Made by a program: the position numbers and the translations under genes. From Pedobacter psychrodurus (lineage in GTDB: Bacteria; Bacteroidota; Bacteroidia; Sphingobacteriales; Sphingobacteriaceae), in contig NZ_SJSO01000001.1 of NCBI RefSeq assembly GCF_004331735.1, positions 124,001-188,000 on the forward strand: a DNA stretch of 64,000 nucleotides, given 5' to 3'. The notes below the pieces were generated by a model. The model saw only the letters and a list, made by a program, of their open reading frames with translations. It was not told the origin of the DNA and searched no databases. Below are positions 55,430-63,568 of the stretch, one piece after another (position 1 is the stretch's first letter; each line of letters starts with the position of its first letter).

Positions 55430-55798
55430 CTATGGCAATACAAAACTAAGACTATAATGTGCGGTTTTACCTGTTTTACTGATCGTAGAAATTGCTTTTT
55501 GATCGACTAAAACCGATGACAACTGTTTATCTTTCGAATCGACAATAAACTGCACCTTTTGCCCGGATTTAAGCACTATATTCTTTTCCCAGTCACCAGA
55601 AATCTTTTCCAAAATCTTCTGGCTTCCGCTCTCATCGGTATAAGAGATGCTGGCATTATTACTCGCCAACACATTATAGGTTACATTGTAGCTCGGTTTT
55701 GTTTCTATATTAAGAAGACCTTTGTTCAGCTCGTATGTACCATAAGAGCAGGCACTTAAAAGTATAATCAGAGCGATAAAAATTATATATTTCTGCAT
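55430..55798 (-). CDS. Small lipoprotein at the end of the lanthipeptide operon
   Basis: 122 aa. Lipoprotein signal MQKYIIFIALIILLSAC with lipobox LSAC. The mature part is one small beta domain (YNVTYNVLASNNASISYTDESGSQ..., WEKNIVLKSGQKVQFIVDSK) reminiscent of small MmpS-type or immunity-like domains, not assignable. It follows the HlyD-like stub by 41 bp on the same strand and ends the run of cluster genes. It could be an immunity or transport accessory lipoprotein for the lanthipeptide; inference from position. Confidence 0.6.
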   Translation of the reverse strand: MQKYIIFIALIILLSACSYGTYELNKGLLNIETKPSYNVTYNVLASNNASISYTDESGSQKILEKISGDWEKNIVLKSGQKVQFIVDSKDKQLSSVLVDQKAISTISKTGKTAHYSLSFVLP

Positions 55799-55839
55799 GA
55801 TATTTTAATTTGTTTATAATGATGTAGCGCTCTAAGTGT

Positions 55840-56019
55840 TTACTTATAACCGAAATATTGAAAAATACTTAAAACTTTAATATCTTCTTTAAACAGGTAA
55901 GCTAACCCCGTAACGATTATAACAATTAGCATAAAGCCAGAACCAAAACGTACAATCCCCTTTGGCTTCTTGTTAAGGATATGCCTGATCTCCGGGCTCA
56001 TTTTATCTAATATTTCCAT
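55840..56019 (-). CDS. 59-aa HlyD-like membrane stub
   Basis: Too short to be called by usual cut-offs. Reads MEILDKMSPEIRHILNKKP, then a basic-aromatic turn (KGIVRFGSG) and one membrane helix (FMLIVIIVTGLAYLF), then KEDIKVLSIFQYFGYK and stop. This is the N-terminal anchor of HlyD-family membrane-fusion proteins that accompany C39 transporters in Bacteroidota (SPEIxxIL..P..xVRxG, one helix, then usually KYPD). The 300-350-residue periplasmic part is absent. Its ATG is one base after the transporter stop (taaCatg), so it is translated in coupling with it and is likely real. Either a degenerate HlyD or a small dedicated partner. Confidence 0.7.
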   Translation of the reverse strand: MEILDKMSPEIRHILNKKPKGIVRFGSGFMLIVIIVTGLAYLFKEDIKVLSIFQYFGYK

Positions 56020-56020
56020 G

Positions 56021-58225
56021 TTATTTTATTTTCTCGAGTTGATTATTGATTAAATTAAAGTAGGCTCCTTTATTTTTCATTAGCGTTTCATGGTTTCCCG
56101 ATTCCAGTATCCTGCCATATTCCATCACAAATATCTGGTCGGCATTTTTAATCGTGCTTAACCTATGGGCAACAATAACTACGGTTCTGTTATCAAAAAA
56201 ATCTCTGAGGTTGTTCATAATGGTTTGTTCGTTGTTAGAATCGAGCGCATTTGTGGCCTCATCAAACAGCAAAAGTTCAGGATTTTTATACACTGCCCGA
56301 GCGATTAACAAACGTTGCCGTTGCCCCTGCGATATTCCGTTCGCACCAATTCCGATTTCAGTTTCTACTCCCTTTGGTAAGTTGTAAACGAAATCGCCTA
56401 TGTTGGCCATTTTAATAGCATCATGGAGCCGGCCTTCATGTATCTCTTCAAAACCCAGTGCAATGTTCTTGGCAATGGTATCAGAGAAAATAAATCCATC
56501 CTGTAAAACCGTACCACAAAGGCTTCGCCACTGTTTAACATCAATATGATCCAACTGCTCGGTTCCAATATGGATTGTTCCACCGGTTGGTTCATATAAT
56601 TTCAGTAAAAGCTTTAGCAGAGTCGTTTTACCGCTTCCGCTCAACCCAACAATCGCTGTAATTTTCCCTTTTGGGATCACCAGATCCAGGCTCTTAAAAA
56701 CAGCTTTATTTTCAAATCCCGGATAGCTAAACTGCAGGTTTTGTATCGAAATGTCTCCAATTAAATGATCTATCTGTACGCGCTGAGCGGTTTCTGTCTG
56801 CTCATCCGGAATATCATGGATTTCATTTAACCGCTCTAAGCTCATTTTGGTATCCTGATAGGACTGTAAAAAGAAAATTAACGATTCGATAGGGGCAATT
56901 AACTGACCAACAATAAACTGGATGGCGAAAAGACTCCCCAAGCTGATTTCGCCCCGCAAGGTCATAAAAGCAGCTACAAATGTAATCCCGATATTACGCA
57001 TTTCAGTAATCACCAGTGAGCCTGCCTGTTGGTATTGATTATAGGTAAGCCCTTTTACCCTTACCTTAAATTCTTTTACAATAAGCGATTCCCATTCCCA
57101 TCTTTTCTGATCGGCAGAGTTACTGATCTTGATGTCCTGAAAACCCTCAATGAGCTGTACAATTTTGCTCTGAACAGAAGAGTTTACCTCAAATCTTTTC
57201 TGATCTATCTGTCTGCGTTTATTAAAGAATAAAAATACCCAGCCCACATACAAGATGCTGCTCCCGGCAAAAATCAAAAACAATATACTGCTAAAATGGA
57301 AGAGGATTATACTGAGCACACAGATATTGAAACAAGAAAATACAGTGGTTAGGGTGTTACTGGTGAGAAAATTCTCTATCCGGGTATGGTCGTTAACCCG
57401 TTGCATTACATCGCCCTGTTTACGCGTTTCGAAAAAGGAAAGGGGCAAGTTTAACAGTTTAATAAAAAAACTGACTAAAATATTCAGATTCACCCGTACA
57501 CTAACAAACAACAAAATCCACGACCGTACAAATTCGATAAAAGATTTGGATGCGAATACTACAACCTGACCCAAAAGCACCAGATAAATAATATTTACCT
57601 CTTTAAGTTTAATTCCTTTATCAATAAGGAGCTTACTAAAAAAAGGCAGGCTCAGTTCTAAAATAGAACTTGCAACCAGGCCCAACAATAATTGAGAAAT
57701 AAGTGTTTTGTGTTTCTTTAAATAACCCAACAGTTTCCAGAAACTCACATTTGTTTGTGCTTGCTGCTCATCCTGGCTCAGTTGTTCCAAATCTGCATCT
57801 GGCTCTAAAATAAGTGCATATCCTTTTTGTTCCACCGCATTCCAGTGCTCCAGAAATTCGGCACGGCCGAGTTTTATTTTCCCTTGAGCCGGATCTATAA
57901 TTACAGCCTCGTCTTTGCTAAGCTTTTTTAATACCACAAAGTGATTGGCTTTCCAGTGAATAATTGCAGGCCAAATGTCGTCATTGATCAGATCATCATA
58001 ATGCAGTTTTACACATATGGCATTCATGCCAAACTTTTCTGCTGCGATTTTAAGTCCCAAAAAGGTGCTTCCGTCACGGTTTACCCTGCAGGCCTGCCTA
58101 ATGGTATTTAAAGTATACGATTTTCCGTAATAACGTAAAACCATGAGCAGGCAGGTTGGTCCGCAATCTTTTGTTTCCAATTGCCGGTATATGGGGATCG
58201 ATGGTCGGTAGTTTAGTTTAAGCAT
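56021..58225 (-). CDS. Peptidase-containing ABC transporter (C39, PCAT type)
   Basis: 734 aa. An N-terminal C39 peptidase (1-150) with catalytic Cys21 in QLETKDCGPTC, His in NHFVVL (about 96) and Asp in IIDPAQG (about 112) would cut double-glycine type leaders during export. A six-helix membrane domain (about 165-440) follows. The ATPase (about 490-734) has Walker A GLSGSGKTT, signature ISQGQRQR (variant of LSGGQ), Walker B LLLFDEATNALD, and H-loop AHRLSTI. It would cleave and secrete the modified peptide. Between the luciferase-like gene (15 bp) and the HlyD-like stub (1 bp). Confidence 0.94.
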   Translation of the reverse strand: MLKLNYRPSIPIYRQLETKDCGPTCLLMVLRYYGKSYTLNTIRQACRVNRDGSTFLGLKIAAEKFGMNAICVKLHYDDLINDDIWPAIIHWKANHFVVLKKLSKDEAVIIDPAQGKIKLGRAEFLEHWNAVEQKGYALILEPDADLEQLSQDEQQAQTNVSFWKLLGYLKKHKTLISQLLLGLVASSILELSLPFFSKLLIDKGIKLKEVNIIYLVLLGQVVVFASKSFIEFVRSWILLFVSVRVNLNILVSFFIKLLNLPLSFFETRKQGDVMQRVNDHTRIENFLTSNTLTTVFSCFNICVLSIILFHFSSILFLIFAGSSILYVGWVFLFFNKRRQIDQKRFEVNSSVQSKIVQLIEGFQDIKISNSADQKRWEWESLIVKEFKVRVKGLTYNQYQQAGSLVITEMRNIGITFVAAFMTLRGEISLGSLFAIQFIVGQLIAPIESLIFFLQSYQDTKMSLERLNEIHDIPDEQTETAQRVQIDHLIGDISIQNLQFSYPGFENKAVFKSLDLVIPKGKITAIVGLSGSGKTTLLKLLLKLYEPTGGTIHIGTEQLDHIDVKQWRSLCGTVLQDGFIFSDTIAKNIALGFEEIHEGRLHDAIKMANIGDFVYNLPKGVETEIGIGANGISQGQRQRLLIARAVYKNPELLLFDEATNALDSNNEQTIMNNLRDFFDNRTVVIVAHRLSTIKNADQIFVMEYGRILESGNHETLMKNKGAYFNLINNQLEKIK

Positions 58226-58240
58226 GGGTAGATTTTTTAA

Positions 58241-59194
58241 TTAAGCCACTAACTGTTGTTTATTTTTCATTCCAAAAACCTCGCTGATCCAGGCCATACT
58301 TTCCCTTCTGTCGTCAGGGTCGCGGGCTATATCGAAGAATATGACCTCGTCTGCATCATACTGCTCCGCATAGGCAGACATCTTATCGAACAGTTCCTGA
58401 GGTTCGCAGCATAGTCTGGTTGCAGGTTCTACGAAATCGAATTCTGCTTCAGAAAGTGCCACAACCTCCTTTCTTTTGGCTTTACTAGGGCTTGTAAAAC
58501 CAGCCAAAGCAATATTAACCTCTGGTAAACGGCCGTATTGTTTGTAAAAATCTTCACGGTAGGCTTTTAGGTTATCCAGCCCTTTTTCTAAGTTTACACC
58601 TTTATGAAAAAGCGTTCTAGAGCAGTTTAACTGGTTGGCTAAACTGGCTTGATAGCTATTTGGTGAGCCCCCCAAATTCCAAAGGGAAGGAATAGCCCCT
58701 TTGTACGGAGATAAGATTATTCCATTTTTTACATGCTCCTCTTCGTTATACAATAAACTGCTTATGGCTGCAACCTGGTTCTGGATGTGCTGCATACCTT
58801 CTTCGAAACTGTTAATTTTTGGCTGGCTAAAGTATGGCAAAAAATTACCGCCTGGCGTACCCTTTGCAAAACCCACATCAATGCGGTTATTGAATAAATT
58901 ATTTAACATTTTATAGCCCGATGCCGTTCTGATAGGAGCGGTATAACCTACCAATACACCTGCTACACCAACACGTATGCTATTGGTATTTCCACATATC
59001 AGGGGCAAAAGCATATCTGGGCTGAACCAGGGCGAATTGGCCGAAGTGATAAAATGCTCTCCATACCACAGCCGGTAAAAACCCAGTTTTTCTGCAAGTA
59101 CTGCATCATCAATAATGCTTTCGATAATGGATAGGCTATCCATTGTTTTGGATCTTGTACCAAAATCCATCAACCCAATTTTTTTAATACTCAT
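58241..59194 (-). CDS. Luciferase-like (LLM class) flavin oxidoreductase
   Basis: 317 aa. TIM-barrel LLM pattern: LGFYRLWYGEHF near residue 40, SIRVGVAGVLVGYTAPIRTASGYKML, the NNRIDVGFAKGTPGGN flavin region, and a C-terminal helical part. Typical members use FMN or F420 for monooxygenation or reduction. Inside a lantibiotic operon a reductase of this fold could hydrogenate dehydroalanine (as LanJC-type F420 enzymes do) or oxidise the peptide. F420 is not expected in Bacteroidota, so FMN is more likely. Close linkage (12 bp after lanC, 15 bp before the transporter) ties it to peptide tailoring. Confidence 0.82.
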   Translation of the reverse strand: MSIKKIGLMDFGTRSKTMDSLSIIESIIDDAVLAEKLGFYRLWYGEHFITSANSPWFSPDMLLPLICGNTNSIRVGVAGVLVGYTAPIRTASGYKMLNNLFNNRIDVGFAKGTPGGNFLPYFSQPKINSFEEGMQHIQNQVAAISSLLYNEEEHVKNGIILSPYKGAIPSLWNLGGSPNSYQASLANQLNCSRTLFHKGVNLEKGLDNLKAYREDFYKQYGRLPEVNIALAGFTSPSKAKRKEVVALSEAEFDFVEPATRLCCEPQELFDKMSAYAEQYDADEVIFFDIARDPDDRRESMAWISEVFGMKNKQQLVA

Positions 59195-59206
59195 AACCTT
59201 TAATAT

Positions 59207-60454
59207 TTAAGATAAAAGAAACATATCGGTCCAGTTTACAGCGATATCATCATGTTCGGCTGCTGCCAGCGCAAACATTGCCCCACTAACCCCTTCGAGC
59301 AAACCGAGCGAAGTTGGCCTGTTCATAAAATCAGGGTTATTCAAATCTTTTTCCAAATGATCGAGCGTACTTTCCAACCATACGGCTGCTGCCTGCTGAT
59401 AAATTTTAAGCCTCGTAAAATGATAAAGCCGATTTAGAAATAGCGCTACACCCGAGGTGCCGTGGCAGAAATGAGAATTGATTTTTATGCCCGATGCTGG
59501 TAACAACATCAGCTGCGCAGCCATAACTTTGCCAATTTCATCTGCCATATCTGCATAGGTACTTTGTTTAAAAGATACGCTGCTTTGATATAACAACCAT
59601 ACCGCAGCCAGATCTCCATAACACCAGCTGTAATTATCTGCATAGAAATCACCGTTAATCAGTTCCTGTGTGGTTTGTTTTTCATCAACCAATAAGGGAA
59701 AGGCCGATAATGGAACCCCCTCTTTTCTGGGCTGATAATAGCTGATAAAATAATTAAGCCCCTGCTTTATGGCAGCACCAAGCTTTTCTTGCTCAATACC
59801 CGCATCATAAATGTTTAATAACACCAGTAATATACCTGTATTTCCATGCGATAGGCTCATATTGGTATTGTCGGTATTTTGAAACAGCTTTACAGTACTG
59901 TTAGGGAAGCGCAGCCCCTTTTCGTCTATTACGGCCAATTTAAGTAGTTCATCTATAAGTAGACCTAAGTATTTTGCCCTGTTCGGATCTGCCTTACTGC
60001 TCAACAGGTATAACATCTGGCCACTGGCCCCATGTAAAAAATCAGTGTTTTCTTCAGCGAGTAATTTTAGCGTATCCTTAAAGATAAGCTCGTTAATGGG
60101 CAGTACCTCTTCCAAAAACATTTCATCAAGATATCCCTGATCTACCAATTTTTGTATTAGGAAATAAAATCCTGATAAGCCGCTACAAAAAGTCATGTAT
60201 TTGCTCGCTGTATTATCTTGTGCGTTGTAAGATTCGATAAGTTTTTCTAAAGCTATATAAGCCTCACTTTCCCCATCAGGAAAAGCCTTTAACAAGCTGA
60301 AATAATAATATACAATACCTGCGTAACCATTAAACAGGTTGCCGTTCTGTACAAATTCAGCTTGATTTTCCTGATCGTGAAGCAAATGTTTAATTTGCGC
60401 CAATACCACTTTAAACCGTGTATTTATCACTTTTTCTGTTTGGATAGTGCTCAT
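59207..60454 (-). CDS. lanC: Lanthionine synthetase C family protein (LanC cyclase)
   Basis: 415 aa, alpha-toroid with GxxG repeats: NLFNGYAGIVYYY, TFCSGLSGFYFL, FLHGASGQMLYLL, SLSHGNTGILLVLL, TSLGLLEGVSGAMFAL. Zinc ligands are present: Cys in SWCYGDLA (about residue 280) and Cys-His in HFCHGTSG (about 330). It catalyses Michael addition of Cys to dehydro-amino acids to form (methyl)lanthionine rings. Its start overlaps the lanB stop by 4 bp, so the two are coupled. Good evidence for a complete, active-looking cyclase. Confidence 0.93.
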   Translation of the reverse strand: MSTIQTEKVINTRFKVVLAQIKHLLHDQENQAEFVQNGNLFNGYAGIVYYYFSLLKAFPDGESEAYIALEKLIESYNAQDNTASKYMTFCSGLSGFYFLIQKLVDQGYLDEMFLEEVLPINELIFKDTLKLLAEENTDFLHGASGQMLYLLSSKADPNRAKYLGLLIDELLKLAVIDEKGLRFPNSTVKLFQNTDNTNMSLSHGNTGILLVLLNIYDAGIEQEKLGAAIKQGLNYFISYYQPRKEGVPLSAFPLLVDEKQTTQELINGDFYADNYSWCYGDLAAVWLLYQSSVSFKQSTYADMADEIGKVMAAQLMLLPASGIKINSHFCHGTSGVALFLNRLYHFTRLKIYQQAAAVWLESTLDHLEKDLNNPDFMNRPTSLGLLEGVSGAMFALAAAEHDDIAVNWTDMFLLS

Positions 60455-63400
60455 ATTTTTATTTTTTGACGGTGAAAGGTTGATTTATAGTACATTAATA
60501 AAAAATCATAAACTACGAGTTCGTGTACACGCTGTTTGGTTTTAAATAAACGGTTCATACTCATGTGGATGTAACTGGTTAAAAATCCGTTTAAGTCCTG
60601 ATTGATCAGCCCCTGTGCTATTTTCTTTTTTAAGGCTTGTGCTAGTGGGATAATTTCATAACTTCTATACTGGAGCAGATCTGAACCCGAAAAATCATTT
60701 CCAGCATCTAAATGCGTCTCTATAAGTGCTTTGCTAAACCTGTATTTGTGAGATAACTGTTTAATCAATAAAGCATCAGAATTAAATTCCTGGTGAAAGG
60801 ACGCTGATAGACGCTCCATTACCTTCATTTTTTCTGCGAGGGACAGTTCGAAATCATTTAAAAGGCTATCGATAGCCTTAATGCCCCATAACCAGCGCAG
60901 CTGCTCAAAGTTTTCTACCATTTCCCTGCGCGATAAGAAACTGGCCACAGCTAAACTATCGTGATAAAACAATTGCTCACTTAGTGTAATACCTGCGGCA
61001 CTATAGCGCTCTATTTCGCGTTCGTAGGTATCAAACTGGATTTTCCAAACCAAACCTGTTTCAGAAAGTGCTTCAAAAGCCTTATTAATTTCGCGCATTA
61101 CCGTACCCAGTCCATCCATGGCCTTTACGTGCACCCTAAAGCGCAAATGCGGTTCGGGATCTGCATACCTGATAAAAAACCACTGATCGATCAAACCGGC
61201 ACCTACCAGTTTCTTGGTCAGCTCCAAAAGTTCATTTCCAATCAGCTGATCTGCTGTTTTTACTCCACAGTAAATTTTTGCATAAAGCCATTCCTCTCCG
61301 GGAAAGTACTGCCTTTTTACTATGGGTTCATTTTTATGGTTTGGGTTAAACACTGGCACTTGTCTTTTTTTATCGTCTTTTCTTGCTAATAGCGCTACAA
61401 ACTGGTTGTTTACCGCTTTTGAATCTTTGTCTTTTAAAATTGAATTGCTAACCGGTAAATATTCTTTAAGTACAATCTGACTGCGTTTTTTACAGGCCGA
61501 TAGCCAGGCCAATATTTCTATCCGGTTTTCCTGATGTACCAAAAGTTCATTGTCTTCATCGGCATAAATAAATGCGGGAGGGAGTTCCCATTTTTTAAAA
61601 AACTGTTGCAAGCGTTTTTCGTGGTCAGCGGCGTTGATATCCAGAATTTCTTTTATATCATCTGCCTGCAGGTACCATGAAGCCAGCGATAGGATTACCC
61701 CTTTATATTTTATTCTTGGAATTTTAAAAACACCCATCTTCGGTAAAACCTCCAAGTTTAATCCCAGCCAGTATTTATGGTCGGTACCCTGTAGATCACC
61801 TAAAAAATGATATACCGGCAGGGCATTCATGCCGTAATTATGGGCATTGCTGAGCCTGGGTATTACCGCCTTGTTTAAACGTTTGCTCCTTAGGTAAAGC
61901 TGGCCGTTACGTACCGAAACCATTAAATCGCTCAGGCTAATTTCACTTTCATCGGTAACGCTGCCCGCCAGTATCGGGATCTGGTAATCTCTAAATTTAG
62001 GCCGCGAAGCAATGTTGCCGTAACGGTCTTCGGGCAGGTGGGCCACTTCTGCTACCACAGCATCTTCATAATATGCGTTTTCAACTCCATTTATATCTTG
62101 GAGCATCTGCTCAAATTTCTGATCTCCATGACCAAATCTGCCAATCATACAGGCAGCAGTGGGCCATCCGCAATGCTCAAGGTAAACCTGATCTTCAACC
62201 CCGCCGTTTAACCTGAAAATGATGGAGAAACTTGGTGGCAGTTCTGAAGGATTAATATGAAGCTGGCTCAGATCGTGCTGATCCAGGTTAATTTCGCCGC
62301 CTGCGGTATTGCTTGTTAAATGGCCAATAAGCCATTTGCTAACGTCGGTGTATTGTGTTTCTCTAATTTCGCTGGCTGTACCGGATGAAAAAACCATTCT
62401 GTGCACCAGTGGAGCCTCGCCTGCCAGATGTGTATTTGCCGCATAGCCAATCCCCGATTCTGGATCGAGCGCCTGCAATAAAGGTATTTCCTGCTCATCA
62501 TAACGCTCAGCAAAGCGATTTTTAAAAGATTGCAGCTCTTTGTTGTTATGCTTTGGTGTAACCTGGTTTAAAAACTGAACGGCCTCCATAAGCCTATCTG
62601 CATAAGTGTTGCTAAGTGTTTGCGCGGTGCCATCTTTATAAAGGTCGATCTGGAACATGCTATCGCCATTAAATTCAATATTCAGCGACTGTAATATCTC
62701 AGTAATTTCTTCTTTTTTATCGATGGTGTTTCCTTCACTCAACAAAATCACCTTAACCGCCCTAAAAGCAGATAAGTATGTATGGGCGTCATTATTGGTG
62801 CCATCTGCAGATAAAACACTTTCTAAACTACTAATTATCTGATCCAGAAAATCGGGACCGCTCACCCTTGGTTCGAGTTCGCTTAATAGTATCTGTCCAT
62901 CAATCAGCTCATCCAAAAAGGCAACAGCTTCTGCGGTATCCACTTCAAAAGAACTGGCAATAAATGCCGCAATAGCAGCATAAGATTGTGCGGTGGTACA
63001 GAAATCAATAATTTCTTCCAGATACCCTGAACCACTTACTGATGATACTGTATATTTCCGATAGCCCAGGGTTTTATAGTCAACCATTCTGTAATTTCCA
63101 TCCATATCGTACAGGGTTTTGTTAACGCTGTACTTTAAAGATTTTTTAATGTGCTCGTTTTTCAATACATAGCGAAAAATGGTACACAACAGCCCCATAT
63201 CCAAACGGGTATGTTTAACAGTAGCTCCAAGGGCTAATGCCGTATTTTCTCCCCAACTTATGGGCGCACAGCCTGCAAAAAGGCCAAAAGGAGTAGCCCT
63301 GGTTTTGGTTCTGTTGATGTATTTAGATAAGGCCACTTCTATTTTTTCGAGCTTTTTAGGGTCGGTAATCGAATCAATCCTACGCACAGCCTCATAAAGG

Positions 63401-63558
63401 TCTTTTGAAGCAATCCACAGCGCCTCCATAAAAAAATCATCTTCCATAAACTGATAGATCAATTCTTTGCTCATTTGCCCTTCGTTGTGGTAAGACGGAA
63501 ATCGGAGCATTAAATCTGGTAAAAAACCATATTGCTCGTTAAGTGTGTCCCTTTTCAT
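60451..63558 (-). CDS. lanB: Lantibiotic dehydratase LanB, full length
   Basis: 1035 aa from the ATG at 63558 (the frame continues to a TTG at 63579). Both LanB halves are fused in one protein, unlike split LanBs. The glutamylation domain (about 1-720) has the hallmark TRATPFGLFAG (about residue 88). The elimination domain (about 745-1020) has EWLYAKIYCG..., WFFIRYADPEPHLRFRV and the C-terminal MSMNRLF..., as in thiopeptide-type bacteriocin biosynthesis C-domains. It should use Glu-tRNA to dehydrate Ser/Thr of a leader-bearing peptide. Overlaps lanC by 4 bp; 10 bp after the receptor gene stop. Confidence 0.95.
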   Translation of the reverse strand: MKRDTLNEQYGFLPDLMLRFPSYHNEGQMSKELIYQFMEDDFFMEALWIASKDLYEAVRRIDSITDPKKLEKIEVALSKYINRTKTRATPFGLFAGCAPISWGENTALALGATVKHTRLDMGLLCTIFRYVLKNEHIKKSLKYSVNKTLYDMDGNYRMVDYKTLGYRKYTVSSVSGSGYLEEIIDFCTTAQSYAAIAAFIASSFEVDTAEAVAFLDELIDGQILLSELEPRVSGPDFLDQIISSLESVLSADGTNNDAHTYLSAFRAVKVILLSEGNTIDKKEEITEILQSLNIEFNGDSMFQIDLYKDGTAQTLSNTYADRLMEAVQFLNQVTPKHNNKELQSFKNRFAERYDEQEIPLLQALDPESGIGYAANTHLAGEAPLVHRMVFSSGTASEIRETQYTDVSKWLIGHLTSNTAGGEINLDQHDLSQLHINPSELPPSFSIIFRLNGGVEDQVYLEHCGWPTAACMIGRFGHGDQKFEQMLQDINGVENAYYEDAVVAEVAHLPEDRYGNIASRPKFRDYQIPILAGSVTDESEISLSDLMVSVRNGQLYLRSKRLNKAVIPRLSNAHNYGMNALPVYHFLGDLQGTDHKYWLGLNLEVLPKMGVFKIPRIKYKGVILSLASWYLQADDIKEILDINAADHEKRLQQFFKKWELPPAFIYADEDNELLVHQENRIEILAWLSACKKRSQIVLKEYLPVSNSILKDKDSKAVNNQFVALLARKDDKKRQVPVFNPNHKNEPIVKRQYFPGEEWLYAKIYCGVKTADQLIGNELLELTKKLVGAGLIDQWFFIRYADPEPHLRFRVHVKAMDGLGTVMREINKAFEALSETGLVWKIQFDTYEREIERYSAAGITLSEQLFYHDSLAVASFLSRREMVENFEQLRWLWGIKAIDSLLNDFELSLAEKMKVMERLSASFHQEFNSDALLIKQLSHKYRFSKALIETHLDAGNDFSGSDLLQYRSYEIIPLAQALKKKIAQGLINQDLNGFLTSYIHMSMNRLFKTKQRVHELVVYDFLLMYYKSTFHRQKIKI

Positions 63559-63568
63559 AGTATCCTGT

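Noticed and set aside
57255..57569. 104-codon plus-strand ORF inside the C39 transporter gene, considered as a possible precursor peptide
   Set aside because: Antisense shadow of the membrane domain; Lys/Arg/Ile-rich, no leader motif or Cys/Ser/Thr core.
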